A DNA stretch of 64,000 bases, taken from contig KV454016.1 in NCBI GenBank assembly GCA_001661245.1, positions 433,381-497,380 on the forward strand, in the 5' to 3' direction. Shown here in pieces: positions 22,361 through 32,068 of the stretch. The position numbers and the translations under genes were made by a program. How positions within the stretch are numbered: the stretch's first letter is position 1; every line of letters starts with the position of its first letter. The notes under the pieces were generated by a model. The model did no database searches and was not told the DNA's origin. It worked only from the letters and a program-made list of their open reading frames with translations. The DNA is from Pachysolen tannophilus NRRL Y-2460. Its lineage: Eukaryota; Ascomycota; Pichiomycetes; Alaninales; Pachysolenaceae.

Positions 22361-24184
22361 TTAATTTTCAATATTTCTAAAATTCTTTTTTAGCACATAT
22401 TGATTTTTTTTCAATTCTTCAGGTATTCTAGTAAATTTCGAATTGGATAAAAACTTGTATAAATCGTATAATATATCTTTATCATCATCTTCATTTAAAA
22501 AAGTTATAGCCTTACCTTTCTTTCCAGCTCTACCAGTTCTACCAATCCTATGTGTATAATCTTCTACAGTTTTCGCCATTTGATAATTTATTACCAAAGA
22601 AACATTATTAATATCAATACCTCTACCTGCAACGTCAGTAGCAATCAAAATATCCTTTTCACCATTTTTAATTTGTTGAATTGCCTGTTCTCTTTTCTCT
22701 TGAGATTTAGAACCATGTAATGTTACAGATTTAAATCTTTCCTTCATTAATTTAAAATTCAAATCTTCACATGTTTTTTTATAATTAAGAAAAATTATTA
22801 TTGGTGGTTTGTATTTATTAGAACTCAATAATTGTAAAATCTTCAGGAATTTTTTATCATCAGATGATATGAACTCAACTTCTTGTGATATTGTATCCAG
22901 AGTTCTATTAACAGATACAAGACCGCCACCACTACCGCTACCGCCACCACGAATATTACTCTTGTCACCAATAACGACAATATTTGGTTTATATAAATAA
23001 TTTTTCGCAATTTTTTCAATCGAAGAAGACATTGTAGCTGTAAACATCATTGTAGTTCTTCTTGCTTCTCCAATTGATGGAGTTGATAAAGGTAACATTT
23101 CAAGGATTTTATTAACTTGTTCTTCAAAACCCATATCGATCATTCTATCTGCCTCATCCATCACCAAATATTTGCATTGGTTGAAGACCAATATCTTCCT
23201 TTCTATACAATCAATCAACCTTCCCGGCGTTGCTATTATTATTTCACTCCCATTTTTCAATTTATAAATTAATTCTTCAAATGAGTGACCACCAATAATG
23301 GAACAACAATTTAAATCATAACTATGATTTATTTCTTTCAATTTAATTAAAAATTTTTTAAATTCTTTTTCAATTTGTAAAGCCAACTCTCTAGTAGGCG
23401 CCAATACCAATACATAAGGTCCATCATTTTGAGTCATATCATCTAATGGTGGCAAATTTAATAAATTAGATAATATAGGTACTATAAATGAAAGGGTTTT
23501 ACCAGAACCTGTCTCAGCTATACCAATAATGTCCAAATTATCAATTGCTATTGGGATAGCTGCTCTTTGAATTGCAGTTGGCACTGTAAATTTCAAGCTA
23601 TGCAAAATTTCTAAAACCTCAAAAGGCATAGAACTTTCATCAAACGATCTTAATGGCGGTTTAACTTTACTATTACCACTACTATTACCACTATTGGACT
23701 TTATTGTTATATTGAAATCTTCCTTCAAAATTCTCCAATCCCGATCAGTCATCTCCTCTAAAGACTTCTCTGACCAGTGTCTTAGCTCACTATCATCACC
23801 ATGAGCACCAGCACCATTTTTCACATGACTAGCTCGATAAAGCTTCATCGATGGTTTTTTCATTACTATTGGATTATAATCCTGCAACGTATCATCTTCA
23901 GCATCCCAATCAAACTCAAACTTCCTACTGGGTTTCAGTAAAGCACGAGATGCACCATTAACAATCTCTCTCTCATGTTTTTCTTCTTTCTGCTCCTCTT
24001 CCTCCTCAAAAGTAGAGACTTTTATTTTCTTAATAGGTTTCTGTCTCTTCTCATCTTCCTGTTTTCTCTTTAAAGATTCCCTCTTCGGTTTGGACAAAAA
24101 CTTTGGCTTCGTGAAATCATCCCCACCACCCTTCTTAAGCCTCAACAACTCCTCCAATGACAAAGGCTCTTTCCTCAGCGACAT
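22361..24184 (-). CDS. PRP28: DEAD-box pre-mRNA-splicing ATPase Prp28
   Basis: The 607-residue protein starts at the first real ATG of the frame, 24184 (MSLRKEPLSLEELLRLKK). The Lys-rich N-terminus is followed by the Prp28 block HWSEKSLEEMTDRDWRILKEDFNI. The helicase core has AETGSGKT at 223-230, PTRELA, TPGRL, DEAD at 343-346, TATMSS (SAT-equivalent), DVAGRGID and HRIGRTGRAG. Prp28 swaps U1 for U6 snRNA at the 5' splice site during spliceosome activation. Yeast Prp28 is 588 aa. A GSGSGG-like spacer (GGGSGSGGG) lies near residue 425. The gene diverges from SEC26. Confidence 0.95.
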   Translation of the reverse strand: MSLRKEPLSLEELLRLKKGGGDDFTKPKFLSKPKRESLKRKQEDEKRQKPIKKIKVSTFEEEEEQKEEKHEREIVNGASRALLKPSRKFEFDWDAEDDTLQDYNPIVMKKPSMKLYRASHVKNGAGAHGDDSELRHWSEKSLEEMTDRDWRILKEDFNITIKSNSGNSSGNSKVKPPLRSFDESSMPFEVLEILHSLKFTVPTAIQRAAIPIAIDNLDIIGIAETGSGKTLSFIVPILSNLLNLPPLDDMTQNDGPYVLVLAPTRELALQIEKEFKKFLIKLKEINHSYDLNCCSIIGGHSFEELIYKLKNGSEIIIATPGRLIDCIERKILVFNQCKYLVMDEADRMIDMGFEEQVNKILEMLPLSTPSIGEARRTTMMFTATMSSSIEKIAKNYLYKPNIVVIGDKSNIRGGGSGSGGGLVSVNRTLDTISQEVEFISSDDKKFLKILQLLSSNKYKPPIIIFLNYKKTCEDLNFKLMKERFKSVTLHGSKSQEKREQAIQQIKNGEKDILIATDVAGRGIDINNVSLVINYQMAKTVEDYTHRIGRTGRAGKKGKAITFLNEDDDKDILYDLYKFLSNSKFTRIPEELKKNQYVLKKNFRNIEN

Positions 24185-24790
24185 ATCCAACAACAAAATT
24201 AGAAATATAATTACAAATCAGAACAATACCAATCTATCTATATCTTTAATACCTCTCCCATCCAGTAATGGAGGGCCCAAAAAACCCAAAAAAACCAAAA
24301 AAAGGCTAAAAACAAATGCATACTTTATTGGGAAGTCAAAAGTGTAATTACCCAATGGGGAAACTGTTCCCGTTTAGGAAATTGTTTTTTTTTTTTTGTA
24401 ACTTTTTCCGAATTTTGATTTTGTTTGAAATTTTCTTTGAGTTTTTCCCTCAATTTGTTAACAGCGGTTAAAGAGAAGAAGAATAATTAGTGTGTTTTGA
24501 TTAGGACAAAGGTTAAGACAACCAGAGTGGATATAGGTATATCTTCAATTGATAGGAATCAGATTGGTATAGGAAGTTGTCAGAGCAGCTAGTGATTTGA
24601 TAAAGTTTTGGCTTTGTTTATTCGTTAATTGGTATGTATTTATTAGTTATAGTAATAGATGGATTTTGGATTTTGAATTTGAAATCTACGTGTCTTCAAC
24701 AATTGGATATTAACAATTTTTAATTTCGTTTCTTTTAATATACTAGTTCATCTATCATCACGGAATAAGATTTATAACATTTGAGGAAGA
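24185..24790. promoter_or_regulatory. Divergent promoter, PRP28 / SEC26
   Basis: These 606 bp lie between the PRP28 start and SEC26 exon 1. Runs of CCCAAAAAACCC-type repeats lie near 24277-24303, and a poly(T) tract near 24388. The position only makes sense as the SEC26 promoter once the short first exon at 24791 is recognised. No specific site was identified. Confidence 0.45.
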
Positions 24791-24822
24791 ATGGCAGACG
24801 TGGCATATACTTTGGTGAATGA
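24791..24822 (+). CDS. SEC26: SEC26 (beta-COP) exon 1, cut off by an inversion
   Basis: ATG 24791 opens MADVAYTLVN, which aligns with the start of yeast Sec26 (VAYTLV) and of human beta-COP (VCYTLI). After 32 nt the sequence changes abruptly into the reverse complement of codons from the middle of the same gene. If 24823-25966 is flipped, exon 1 becomes 33 nt ending in Asp-11 and is followed at once by the intron donor GTATGT. As printed, the exon has no donor and reads on into antisense sequence. The assignment rests on the N-terminal match plus the exact restoration of frame and splice signals. Confidence 0.85.
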
Positions 24823-25860
24823 CTTTTTAAGTAATTTAACAACATCTTCAACATTTCTACTAGAAATTAATTGTAAAGTGATATCAATTGCTCTTCTACG
24901 AACTTCTAAATCTTGTGATGATAAAATTCTTAAAATTTCTAAAGTTAAATCGTCCAACATACCAGGATGATTCTTATGAAGTTCCAATACTCTTTCTAAA
25001 GTGATCAATTTAACATTATTATCTGGTTCTTTTATAGCCAATTCAATAAATTTAGAAGCTGCTGCTGTTACAGCAGTTGGTGAATGAGACAATATAGTCA
25101 ATGTTGTAGCTGCTTCATATATGACTGTATTTGATGTTGTATCCAACAAATCAGAGATAATACTTAAATATTGATTTCTTAAATCCGAATGTTCAACAGC
25201 ATCTTTACGAATGAATTCAACAAATGATAATTGTAATAAAGGATCTAAAGTGGCTAAAGATTGCAAATTATCTTGAATATAACGTAATGCGGATTCTCTT
25301 TGTAAGCTACCAAGACAAACAAAAGCATTTCTTTTGCAAGTTGAATCAGTTTCTACAGCCAAGAAATCAACTAATAAATCAGCAGCATCAAAGATTAAAT
25401 GTTCTGAAACTTTAAAAATGGAATAAATTGCAAATACAGCATTTTTACGAACATAAGCATGACGATGTTCTAAGCATAATCTTGCTGAAGCAACCAATGG
25501 TTCCAATAATTCTGGTTCTTTTAATTTTGATAAAAATCTTAAAGTATTTCCTCTAATATATTCATTTGGATGTTGTAAATCATGTTGAATTGCATTACAA
25601 ACCAAGATCATTTCTTGCTTTAATTTACCATCAGGTTCCAACTTGGGGCAAATTTCCCAATAAAAATATAATAATTTTTTCAATTCTTTATCTTTTGAAG
25701 GCATTACATAACGTATAACATACATCAATAACTCAGGCATCAAATTACCATTCAACATGGTAATTAAAATCCTTCTCATAGCATCAAGCTTATCTTCATC
25801 TTTGCCCTTTTCCAACAGTGATCTAAACTCTTGAACAGAAGTCTTGGATGAATTATTTGG
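24823..25860 (-). CDS. SEC26: SEC26 (beta-COP) N-terminal half, inverted relative to the rest of the gene
   Basis: Read on the minus strand from 25860, 346 codons begin PNNSSKTSVQEF and contain the N-terminal beta-COP adaptin-like solenoid: MPSKDKELKKLLYFYWE, QHDLQHPNEYIRGNTLRFL, CLEHRHAYVRKNAV, DSTCKRNAFVCLG and EPDNNVKLI. The last authentic codons are DVVKLLKK at 24823. Beyond that the frame continues 16 codons (SFTKVYATSAILPQML) to a stop at 24772, which are antisense of exon 1 and not beta-COP. An in-frame ATG at 25815 exists but is internal to the family alignment. The next authentic residues (ELQKT...) lie on the plus strand at 25967. Beta-COP is a core subunit of the COPI coat that retrieves cargo from Golgi to ER. 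Confidence 0.95.
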
Positions 25861-25965
25861 CTAAAAAAAAAAAAAAACAAAACAAACAAACAAATATGGA
25901 ATTGTTAGTATAATAAATTAAACAAAAAAAACAAACAAGCAAACAAAAACAACACAAATACATAC
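25861..25965 (-). other. SEC26: SEC26 intron (inside the inverted segment)
   Basis: On the minus strand, GTATGT occupies 25965-25960, a perfect TACTAAC lies at 25910-25904, and a long T tract leads to TAG ending at 25861. The intron is 105 nt and phase 0. All three signals are intact but on the opposite strand to exon 1, so the intron cannot be spliced onto that exon as printed. Confidence 0.9.
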
Positions 25966-25966
25966 A

Positions 25967-27781
25967 GAATTACAGAAAACTTCAAATTCAAACGAAGAAA
26001 AATTTGCAGAATATAGACAAATCTTAATTTCTGCAATTCATTCTTGTGCTATTAGATTTGCTGAAGTTGCTGCAAGTGTTGTTGATCTCTTATTAGATTT
26101 TATGGGTGAATTAAATACAACTGCAGCAGTAGATGTTATTACATTTGTTAAAGAAGTTGTTGAAAAATTCCCAGCTTTACGTACTTCAATTATCCATAGA
26201 TTGATCACTGCATTATCTAAAGTTAAAAGTGGTAAAGTTTATAGAGGATCGTTATGGATTCTTGGTGAATATTGTCTTGATGAAAAAGATATCTTGGATG
26301 CTTGGAACCATATTAGATCATCTATTGGAGAAATTCCAATCTTAGCAAGTGAAAAGAAAGCTTTACAAGATGCTGCTACAGGAACTGGATCTGATGAAAA
26401 AGAATCAAAGACAAATGGTGCTGTTTCTCATAAACCAGTTGTTCTTCCTGATGGTACATATGCCACTGAGAATGCAATGACTGTTGATACTGCAACTAGT
26501 AATGAGGCAAAATCTGAAAGACCACCAATTCGTCTGTTAATTTTGGAAGGTGATTATTATCTTGGTGCGGTATTATCTTCAACTTTAGTTAAATTAGTCT
26601 TGAGATTTGAAGAAATAACACAAAAATCAAAGGTTAACGTTTTAAATGCATTAAAAGCTGAAGCTATGTTGATCATGGTATCTATATTAAGAGTAGGTGA
26701 TTCATCATTTGTTAAACAAAAGATTGATGAGGACTCTTCTGAAAGAATTTATTGTTGTATCAATTTCTTGTCAGAAGATAACAGTTCAACAGATTCTAAA
26801 GAATTTAAATTAATTGAATCTGCCTTCTTAGAATATACAAGAGAAGCATTTAAGAAACAATTAGAAATTGAAGATAAAAAGAAAGCCAAGCAAGATTCTG
26901 ATGAATTGGAAAGAAATGCAGAAAAAGTTGATGATTCGATTGTTTTCAGACAATTATCAAAAGAAGATATTAAAGATGTAGTTGATGACGAGCTATTGGC
27001 AGATCAAAACGTGGTGGCAACTACCAAGAAAGAAGATTTATCATCAAGACTTAATCATATTGTTCAATTAACAGGATTTTCTGATCCTGTTTATGCTGAA
27101 GCATATGTAAAAGTCCATCAATTTGATGTGGTTTTAGAAGTGTTAGTTGTCAATCAAACAACTGTTACTTTACGTAATCTCTCTGTAGAATTTTCAACTT
27201 TAGGAGATTTGAAAGTCATTGATAAACCAACCACTTCAAACATTGGACCTCATGGTTTCCATAGGGTTTCCACAACAATAAAAGTTACATCAGCCGATAC
27301 AGGTGTCATATTTGGAAATATTGTTTATGATGGCCAACATGCAAACGAGTCTACCATTGTCATCTTAAACGATGTTCATGTTGATATCATGGATTATATC
27401 AAACCAGCATATTGTAAAGAAAATCAATTCCGTAAAATGTGGAATGAATTTGAATGGGAGAACAAGATTACTATCAAGTCCACTTTGCTTACATTACAAA
27501 GTTATCTCGATCTGTTGTTGAAAGGAACAAATATGCAATGTTTAACGCCTGGTGCTATAATTGGTGGAGACGAATGTCAATTCTTATCTGCTAATTTATA
27601 TTCTAAATCTTCTTTTGGAGAAGATGCTTTAGCGAACTTGTGTATTGAGAAGAAAAATGATGGCCCAATTGTTGGTCATGTTAGAATCAGATCTAAGGGA
27701 CAAGGATTGGCATTGAGTTTAGGTGATAGAGTTGCTTCTGTCGCTAGAAAGACAAATAAAAGTGTTACTGCTAGTGTTTGA
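25967..27781 (+). CDS. SEC26: SEC26 (beta-COP) C-terminal part, separated from its start by an inversion
   Basis: The plus-strand frame is beta-COP from ELQKTSNSNEEKFAEYRQ at 25967 to the stop at 27781 (604 codons). Landmarks are EVAASVVDLLLDFMGELN, YRGSLWILGEYC, VVLPDGTYATE, LTGFSDPVYAEAYV, NQFDVV-like appendage sequence (HQFDVVLEVLVVNQTTVTL), ADTGVIFGNIVYDG, NDVHVDIMDYIKPA, SSFGEDALANLCIEKK and SKGQGLALSLGDRVA. There is no ATG before 26102, which is well inside the conserved region, so this piece lacks a natural start. Joined to exon 1 and the flipped half, the protein would be 961 aa (yeast 973). A CTG codon in SYLD-CTG-LLKGTNM faces Glu in yeast. Confidence 0.95.
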   Translation, partial: ELQKTSNSNEEKFAEYRQILISAIHSCAIRFAEVAASVVDLLLDFMGELNTTAAVDVITFVKEVVEKFPALRTSIIHRLITALSKVKSGKVYRGSLWILGEYCLDEKDILDAWNHIRSSIGEIPILASEKKALQDAATGTGSDEKESKTNGAVSHKPVVLPDGTYATENAMTVDTATSNEAKSERPPIRLLILEGDYYLGAVLSSTLVKLVLRFEEITQKSKVNVLNALKAEAMLIMVSILRVGDSSFVKQKIDEDSSERIYCCINFLSEDNSSTDSKEFKLIESAFLEYTREAFKKQLEIEDKKKAKQDSDELERNAEKVDDSIVFRQLSKEDIKDVVDDELLADQNVVATTKKEDLSSRLNHIVQLTGFSDPVYAEAYVKVHQFDVVLEVLVVNQTTVTLRNLSVEFSTLGDLKVIDKPTTSNIGPHGFHRVSTTIKVTSADTGVIFGNIVYDGQHANESTIVILNDVHVDIMDYIKPAYCKENQFRKMWNEFEWENKITIKSTLLTLQSYLDLLLKGTNMQCLTPGAIIGGDECQFLSANLYSKSSFGEDALANLCIEKKNDGPIVGHVRIRSKGQGLALSLGDRVASVARKTNKSVTASV

Positions 27782-28129
27782 AGTTTATTTATGAAAAAGA
27801 CTTTTTTTTTTGTTCTGAAAGTTTTTTTATTTTTGTTTTTTGATTGATTAGTCTTGTTATATTTACTGCTTTTTTATTCTCTTTTTTTTTATACTAATTT
27901 TACTTTCAATTAAGAAGTATTCCATTTATTTTTTTTTTTTTTTTTTTTATATATTTTTTATTTTATTTTGTTTTGTTTTTCTTGATTTAAAAAGAAAAAC
28001 TATCATCACGGTATGAAAGTGAATGTTTTCGAATAGAAAGAAATATACAAAAGTTTATGTCAAATATTAAAAGAAAAATTATTTACAATGTATATATATA
28101 TATATATCTATTTAAGTACTATTTGGAGA
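27782..28129. other. Convergent intergenic region, SEC26 / MRPL7
   Basis: These 348 bp are T-rich, with several runs of 8 to 18 T between 27802 and 27960 and a TATATATATATATATAT stretch near 28091. This fits 3' ends for both genes. Nothing else was seen. Confidence 0.5.
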
Positions 28130-29050
28130 TTATAGTAAATATTTTGGGATTCTTTCACTTCCAATGAATGGTAATCCATAAGCACTTAGCACTGTTCTAG
28201 CTTCAGCATCAATTTGGGCACTTGTATGGAAAAGTATATCCATACCAAAAGTTTTTGGCCAAAGATCTTGATTTGCTTCAATTTCAGGGAAAAATCTTAC
28301 TTCATTTGGAGTCAATCCAAATGAGATATTACCATACCTATCACCTGCTCTATTACTAATTCCTTTAAATTCTCTTATTTTAGGTAATACTAATTCTGTT
28401 AATGTAGATAAAAATTGAGTCATTTCTCTACCTTTTAATTCCACTTTAGCACCCATTTGCATACCAGGTCTAAGTTTCCAAGTTGGTACATTTGTCTTGG
28501 CATAAATTGGACGTGGTTTAACACCAGTAATTTGTTGTAATTGTAACATTGCTGAAATACTAAATCCTGTATTTTCCTTTGCTTCTTTAACAAATGAACT
28601 AAGAGTAATTCTTTCAATATTTGGAATATTTTTCCATGTTCTTGCTTTAACCGTTGGTGATGGAACTTTTTCACCACGAGGATGTCTATCAGGTCTATTA
28701 ATATGATATGGAGATGAATAATCCCATTCTCTACGCTTATTACCAACAACATCTTCTTGATCATGCATATAATTAATTAAAAGTAAATCTGATGCCAAAG
28801 TATTATCATAATGTTCAACAACACGATCCTGGTGCGTCGTCGTAGGCTTAAACTTTGGAGATCTTATATCATTTGGCTCCAACTTCAATTCAGGATACTT
28901 TGGAGATAATAACTGTTTAATAATCTTAATACGATGATGAACAGGTTTAACCATAGCACATCCAACCCTATATTGAATAGAACTCGATGAAAATGAACGG
29001 CATGATACCGTTATTCCTCCATACACAGATGACTGCAAACCAACAAACAT
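28130..29050 (-). CDS. MRPL7: Mitochondrial large-subunit ribosomal protein uL5m
   Basis: The 306-residue protein has an N-terminus rich in Ser and Arg ([12 protein letters not shown]), a likely mitochondrial presequence. The C-terminal half is uL5-like: [49 protein letters not shown] and the final SAYGLPF. Length matches yeast Mrpl7 (292 aa). It belongs to the central protuberance of the mitochondrial large subunit. The gene diverges from the TLC-domain gene. Confidence 0.9.
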   Translation of the reverse strand: MFVGLQSSVYGGITVSCRSFSSSSIQYRVGCAMVKPVHHRIKIIKQLLSPKYPELKLEPNDIRSPKFKPTTTHQDRVVEHYDNTLASDLLLINYMHDQEDVVGNKRREWDYSSPYHINRPDRHPRGEKVPSPTVKARTWKNIPNIERITLSSFVKEAKENTGFSISAMLQLQQITGVKPRPIYAKTNVPTWKLRPGMQMGAKVELKGREMTQFLSTLTELVLPKIREFKGISNRAGDRYGNISFGLTPNEVRFFPEIEANQDLWPKTFGMDILFHTSAQIDAEARTVLSAYGLPFIGSERIPKYLL

Positions 29051-29605
29051 ATTCTCTCTCTCCTACTTGCTCTTCAAAACCTAATCACAAATATCACAAA
29101 TATCACCACTTGTTTAATTATATCTTTCCAATTCTTGTCGTCGGTTTCCTTGGTCCAATTTTGGATGAAAAATTTTTGACGGACAAAAAGGAAGTCACGT
29201 GATTTTTGACCCGAATTTTTTTGGTATGTTTTGAATAAAATTTCAAAAAAAAACAATAATGAAGGACATAAATCTATTGAAATAGTTTTAATTATATTTC
29301 AAGTCAGTTTAGTTTCCATTTATTTGGGTATTGACGGGTCTTTTTTTTTCTTTTAGTGTTGTTGTGTTGCAGAGGAAGCGGTGTTGGAAAATTTTTTTAG
29401 GTTTTAACCATTTTTTTTTTTCATATTTGTTGCTTTTAAGAAGGAAGAATTGAAAGAAAAGAAAAGTAGAAGTAGAAGAAGAAAAAAAAAAAGAAGCGCT
29501 GGTTTGAAACTGACACTAAAAAATATTGCAGTTTTAAGTTGTACCCTGAAAATAGATATATAGCTATTGTTTGAAGAATAGGTTTTTTTCGAGGTTTATT
29601 GGAAG
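29051..29605. promoter_or_regulatory. Divergent promoter, MRPL7 / TLC-domain gene
   Basis: These 555 bp include a GTCACGTGA element at 29194-29202. Several T-rich tracts and a purine-rich block (GAAGAAGTAGAAGAAG type, about 29442-29492) lie nearer the TLC gene. No ORF is credible here. Confidence 0.5.
29194..29202. promoter_or_regulatory. Cbf1-type site GTCACGTGA
   Basis: GTCACGTGA contains CACGTG at 29196-29201 with the flanking GTC preferred by Cbf1 (RTCACRTG). It lies 144 bp upstream of the MRPL7 start and 404 bp upstream of the TLC gene. Cbf1 is known in Candida as a regulator of ribosomal-protein and respiratory genes, so the match to MRPL7 is plausible but inferred from one site. Confidence 0.5.
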
Positions 29606-30475
29606 ATGGAATATTTAGAAGCATTTAGATTGAAGTATCAGTATGATGATCCTTTGGCTGATTTAAGAGTTCCATTTGTTGAAGAATATTTCAAACCGTA
29701 TCTTCCGGAAGCTTTGGGAAATGGGTTAAACCATATTCATGAAATTGTATTTGTGATATTGCTTTATCATGCAATTTTTGTTATTGCAAGAATTGTATTT
29801 AAGATTTTATGGCCAAATTATAAGATCTCACAAAATTTACTTAATGAATTTGGTATTCATGTTGTATCATTTATTCAATCAATAATTATCTTGATCATGT
29901 TAATACCTGCTCTTCAAAATCCATATTTAGAAAATGATCGTGTCTTTGGTTATACTCCATATTCTGGACTATTAACATCTTTTGCCGTTGGTTATTTCAT
30001 ATGGGATGCTATAATTTCAATTTTATATTCAGCATTTGGGTTTTTCCTTCATGGTCTTACTTCATCGATTGTTTTCGGTATTGGGTTAACACCTTATATC
30101 ATGTATTATTCACCAATTTTCTTACTTTTCGAATTATCAAATCCTTTTTTAAATCTTAGATGGTTTGGTATTAAATTTCCAGGTAGTTTTAGCGCTATTT
30201 TTCAATTGATCAATAACATAATTTTAATCACAATATTTTTCTTTATGAGAATAGGTTGGGGTTGGTATCAAGTTTTCAGATTGGCCTTGGATTTTTATCA
30301 AGTAAGAAACGATCCAAGGTTCAACTTAACCTACAGCATAATCATATTAGTTTGCAATTTCATCTTAGACATTTTAAATGTATATTGGTTTTATAGAATG
30401 GTTTTAGTTGCAATTAGAATCTTGAAACAAATGTTTTGCTCAAAGAAAGAAACTGAGTCCAAGAAGAAAATCTAA
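29606..30475 (+). CDS. TLC-domain multi-pass membrane protein (YPR114W/Tda4-like)
   Basis: The 289-residue protein has about seven hydrophobic segments, the first near residues 46-68 (IVFVILLYHAIFVIARIVFKIL). A TLC-type block covers residues about 125-200: FAVGYFIWDAIISILY, GFFLHGLTSSIVFGIG, YYSPIFLLFELSNPFLNLRWF. The His in LHGL and the SNPFLNLRW motif are typical of the TMEM56/YPR114W branch rather than ceramide synthases. The C-terminus is basic (KKETESKKKI), with a lysine pattern that could serve ER retrieval. Family members are poorly characterised ER or Golgi membrane proteins. Confidence 0.82.
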   Translation: MEYLEAFRLKYQYDDPLADLRVPFVEEYFKPYLPEALGNGLNHIHEIVFVILLYHAIFVIARIVFKILWPNYKISQNLLNEFGIHVVSFIQSIIILIMLIPALQNPYLENDRVFGYTPYSGLLTSFAVGYFIWDAIISILYSAFGFFLHGLTSSIVFGIGLTPYIMYYSPIFLLFELSNPFLNLRWFGIKFPGSFSAIFQLINNIILITIFFFMRIGWGWYQVFRLALDFYQVRNDPRFNLTYSIIILVCNFILDILNVYWFYRMVLVAIRILKQMFCSKKETESKKKI

Positions 30476-30813
30476 TTAAAAAACTTAAAACATCTATTCC
30501 ATTCTATTCCATTCTAGACAGAAATTACAATCCTATATATATATATACATTGTGATATGCATCTGTGGCACGGAGTTATCTAGATCTGCTTTCCTAATTA
30601 TATAGACGTTATCGTTGTCTTAAAATTTATATCTATATTTTTTTTTTTTTGAATTATTTGAATTTTTGTCTTTATATAATTTATTTACATTTTTGATTAC
30701 TTGACTTTTGATCAGACTTGAATCTTTGTGAATTTCCTACCGAAGATAAAATATATAATATATATATTTATATATAGATATAATTATTTATTTATACGCA
30801 TCATCATATTGAC
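30476..30813. other. Convergent intergenic region, TLC gene / GLE1
   Basis: These 338 bp contain a three-unit repeat of CATTCTATTC near 30497-30516, TATATATATATA near 30536-30546, a poly(T) run near 30640 and a second TA-rich stretch near 30751-30781. No gene was seen. Confidence 0.5.
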
Positions 30814-31856
30814 TTATGGATCCATTTCTTTAAAACTCTCAATTTTCGAATGTTGTAACCAATCTTCACCCAATATTTTTAATCTAATACAACCATTGAA
30901 TTTTTGATCTTTAACCAGCTCTAACCAGTCACTAATTATTAAGTTTAAAATTTTTCTCAGTTGTAAACCGTACAGTTGTAAAAACTCTTTACAACAAGAT
31001 TCCCACCAGTTGCACACTATAAAGAAATGGACATTTTGTAAACGATCTAATGGTAAGTTCAACAATCTTGATAAAAAAAGCCAACTATATGAAATAGGTA
31101 ATGGGTGAGGTTTATCGTTAGCAACATCTTTAATAGATAGTCTTGTCATTACCGAATATAGTGTCACAATACCACCAATTCTCTCGTTATATTTAGTTTC
31201 TTCTTCCCATTTATTATCTCTCCTTTTCCAACCCATCCTGAGTCTTCCTTCTTCAGTGTCAATGGAACATGTATAACCAATCAAGTACGGACATTTCTTA
31301 ACAAATCTTGCTATAAGATAATATTTCAAATCTGGGAATAAAATTAATAAATTAAGTGCCAATTTAGCTAAAGGTATTGAATGTTGAGGTTTAACAATAA
31401 TTTCCACCTCTGCTTGAGATATAATTTCTTTAGCTATAAAATTCAATATGAAATTATATGCTAATTCATTTAATTGTGATTTTACTTCTGAAATTAATTG
31501 ATAAATTTCATTTGTTATTTCGTTTAATTTTGAACCAGAATTAGTCAACTGTCCAAACTTTGGATTTATCTTTCTCTTATATTTATTTGTCAGTTGTTTT
31601 AAAGCCTTATCTGCAAATAATGGTTCTTTTACTGTCTCTTTAATCTGTATTATATCTTGTTTATATTTGAAAAAATCTTTTTCAATACCACTAAAATTTG
31701 TTATTCCAATATTTCCCTTGGCTTCTTCTTCTTTTCTTTTCAACTCATCTTGTTGTTTCTTTATTTTTAACTCTTCTTCTTTTCTTTTCCTTGCCAATTC
31801 TTGTTGTTTAAGTAATTCCAGTTTCTTCCTTTGTTCTTCTTCTTGTTCAAGTTTTC
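30814..31856 (-). CDS. GLE1: GLE1 C-terminal part (coiled coil + Gle1 domain), cut off from its start by an inversion
   Basis: On the minus strand, 1,043 nt to the stop at 30814 encode the end of a coiled coil (KLEQEEEQRKKLELLKQQ, ARKRKEEELKIKKQQ) and the Gle1 domain: KRKINPKFGQLTNS, NFIAKEIISQAEVEI, RFVKKCPYLIGYTC, GWKRRDNKWEEET, ERIGGIVTLYSVMTR and the final IESFKEMDP. These match yeast Gle1 closely. The frame meets a stop just upstream at the junction and has no ATG of its own before the conserved coiled coil. The missing N-terminus is at 32069-32570 on the other strand. Gle1 activates Dbp5 at the nuclear pore for mRNA export. Confidence 0.95.
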
Positions 31857-31862
31857 ACTCAT
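31857..31862 (-). CDS. FMN1: FMN1 first two codons (ATG AGT), displaced by the inversion
   Basis: On the minus strand, ATGAGT at 31862-31857 has no sensible continuation as printed: it runs out of frame into the GLE1 coiled coil for about two dozen Lys- and Asn-rich codons. With the segment flipped it joins GAGTCAGCC at 32571, giving MSESADKVRPLSYPDKP and supplying the ATG that FMN1 otherwise lacks. The assignment is an inference from exact frame restoration. Confidence 0.75.
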
Positions 31863-32068
31863 AGTTCCAATGTTTCACTAAATCTCTTGTCGTCTTGATC
31901 TTGGTGATGATAATTTTGTATGTGTATAAAAAATGATTGAAAACTCAAAAAGCCAAAAAAAAAAGAAAACATTTATAGTTATATTTATATATTATATAAA
32001 AGATTTATATAAATATCTTTAAATTGTTTTATAATAGAGAGGATAGATTCAGTTTCCATTAGAGGATC
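31863..32068. promoter_or_regulatory. Shared GLE1/FMN1 promoter, now reversed
   Basis: These 206 bp lie between the displaced FMN1 start and the GLE1 start. The stretch is AT-rich with TATATAAA-like sequence near 31989-32011. In the restored orientation it drives GLE1 leftward and FMN1 rightward. As printed it drives the two wrong partners. No specific factor site was recognised. Confidence 0.6.

Larger units (their letters stand above)
24823..25966. other. Inverted 1,144-bp segment within SEC26
   Basis: The left junction is between 24822 and 24823 and the right one between 25966 and 25967. Inside, on the minus strand, lie the SEC26 intron and 346 codons of the N-terminal half; outside, on the plus strand, lie exon 1 and the C-terminal half. 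Reverse-complementing the segment gives ATG, 11 codons, GTATGT, TACTAAC, TAG, and a single frame to the stop at 27781. I see no inverted repeat at the ends and no microhomology. See the finding. Confidence 0.93.

Noticed and set aside
24772-25815. A standalone minus-strand gene of about 347 codons encoding a short beta-COP
   Set aside because: The last 16 residues (SFTKVYATSAILPQML) are antisense of SEC26 exon 1, and the frame begins inside the conserved solenoid. It is one piece of an inverted gene, not a separate short paralogue.
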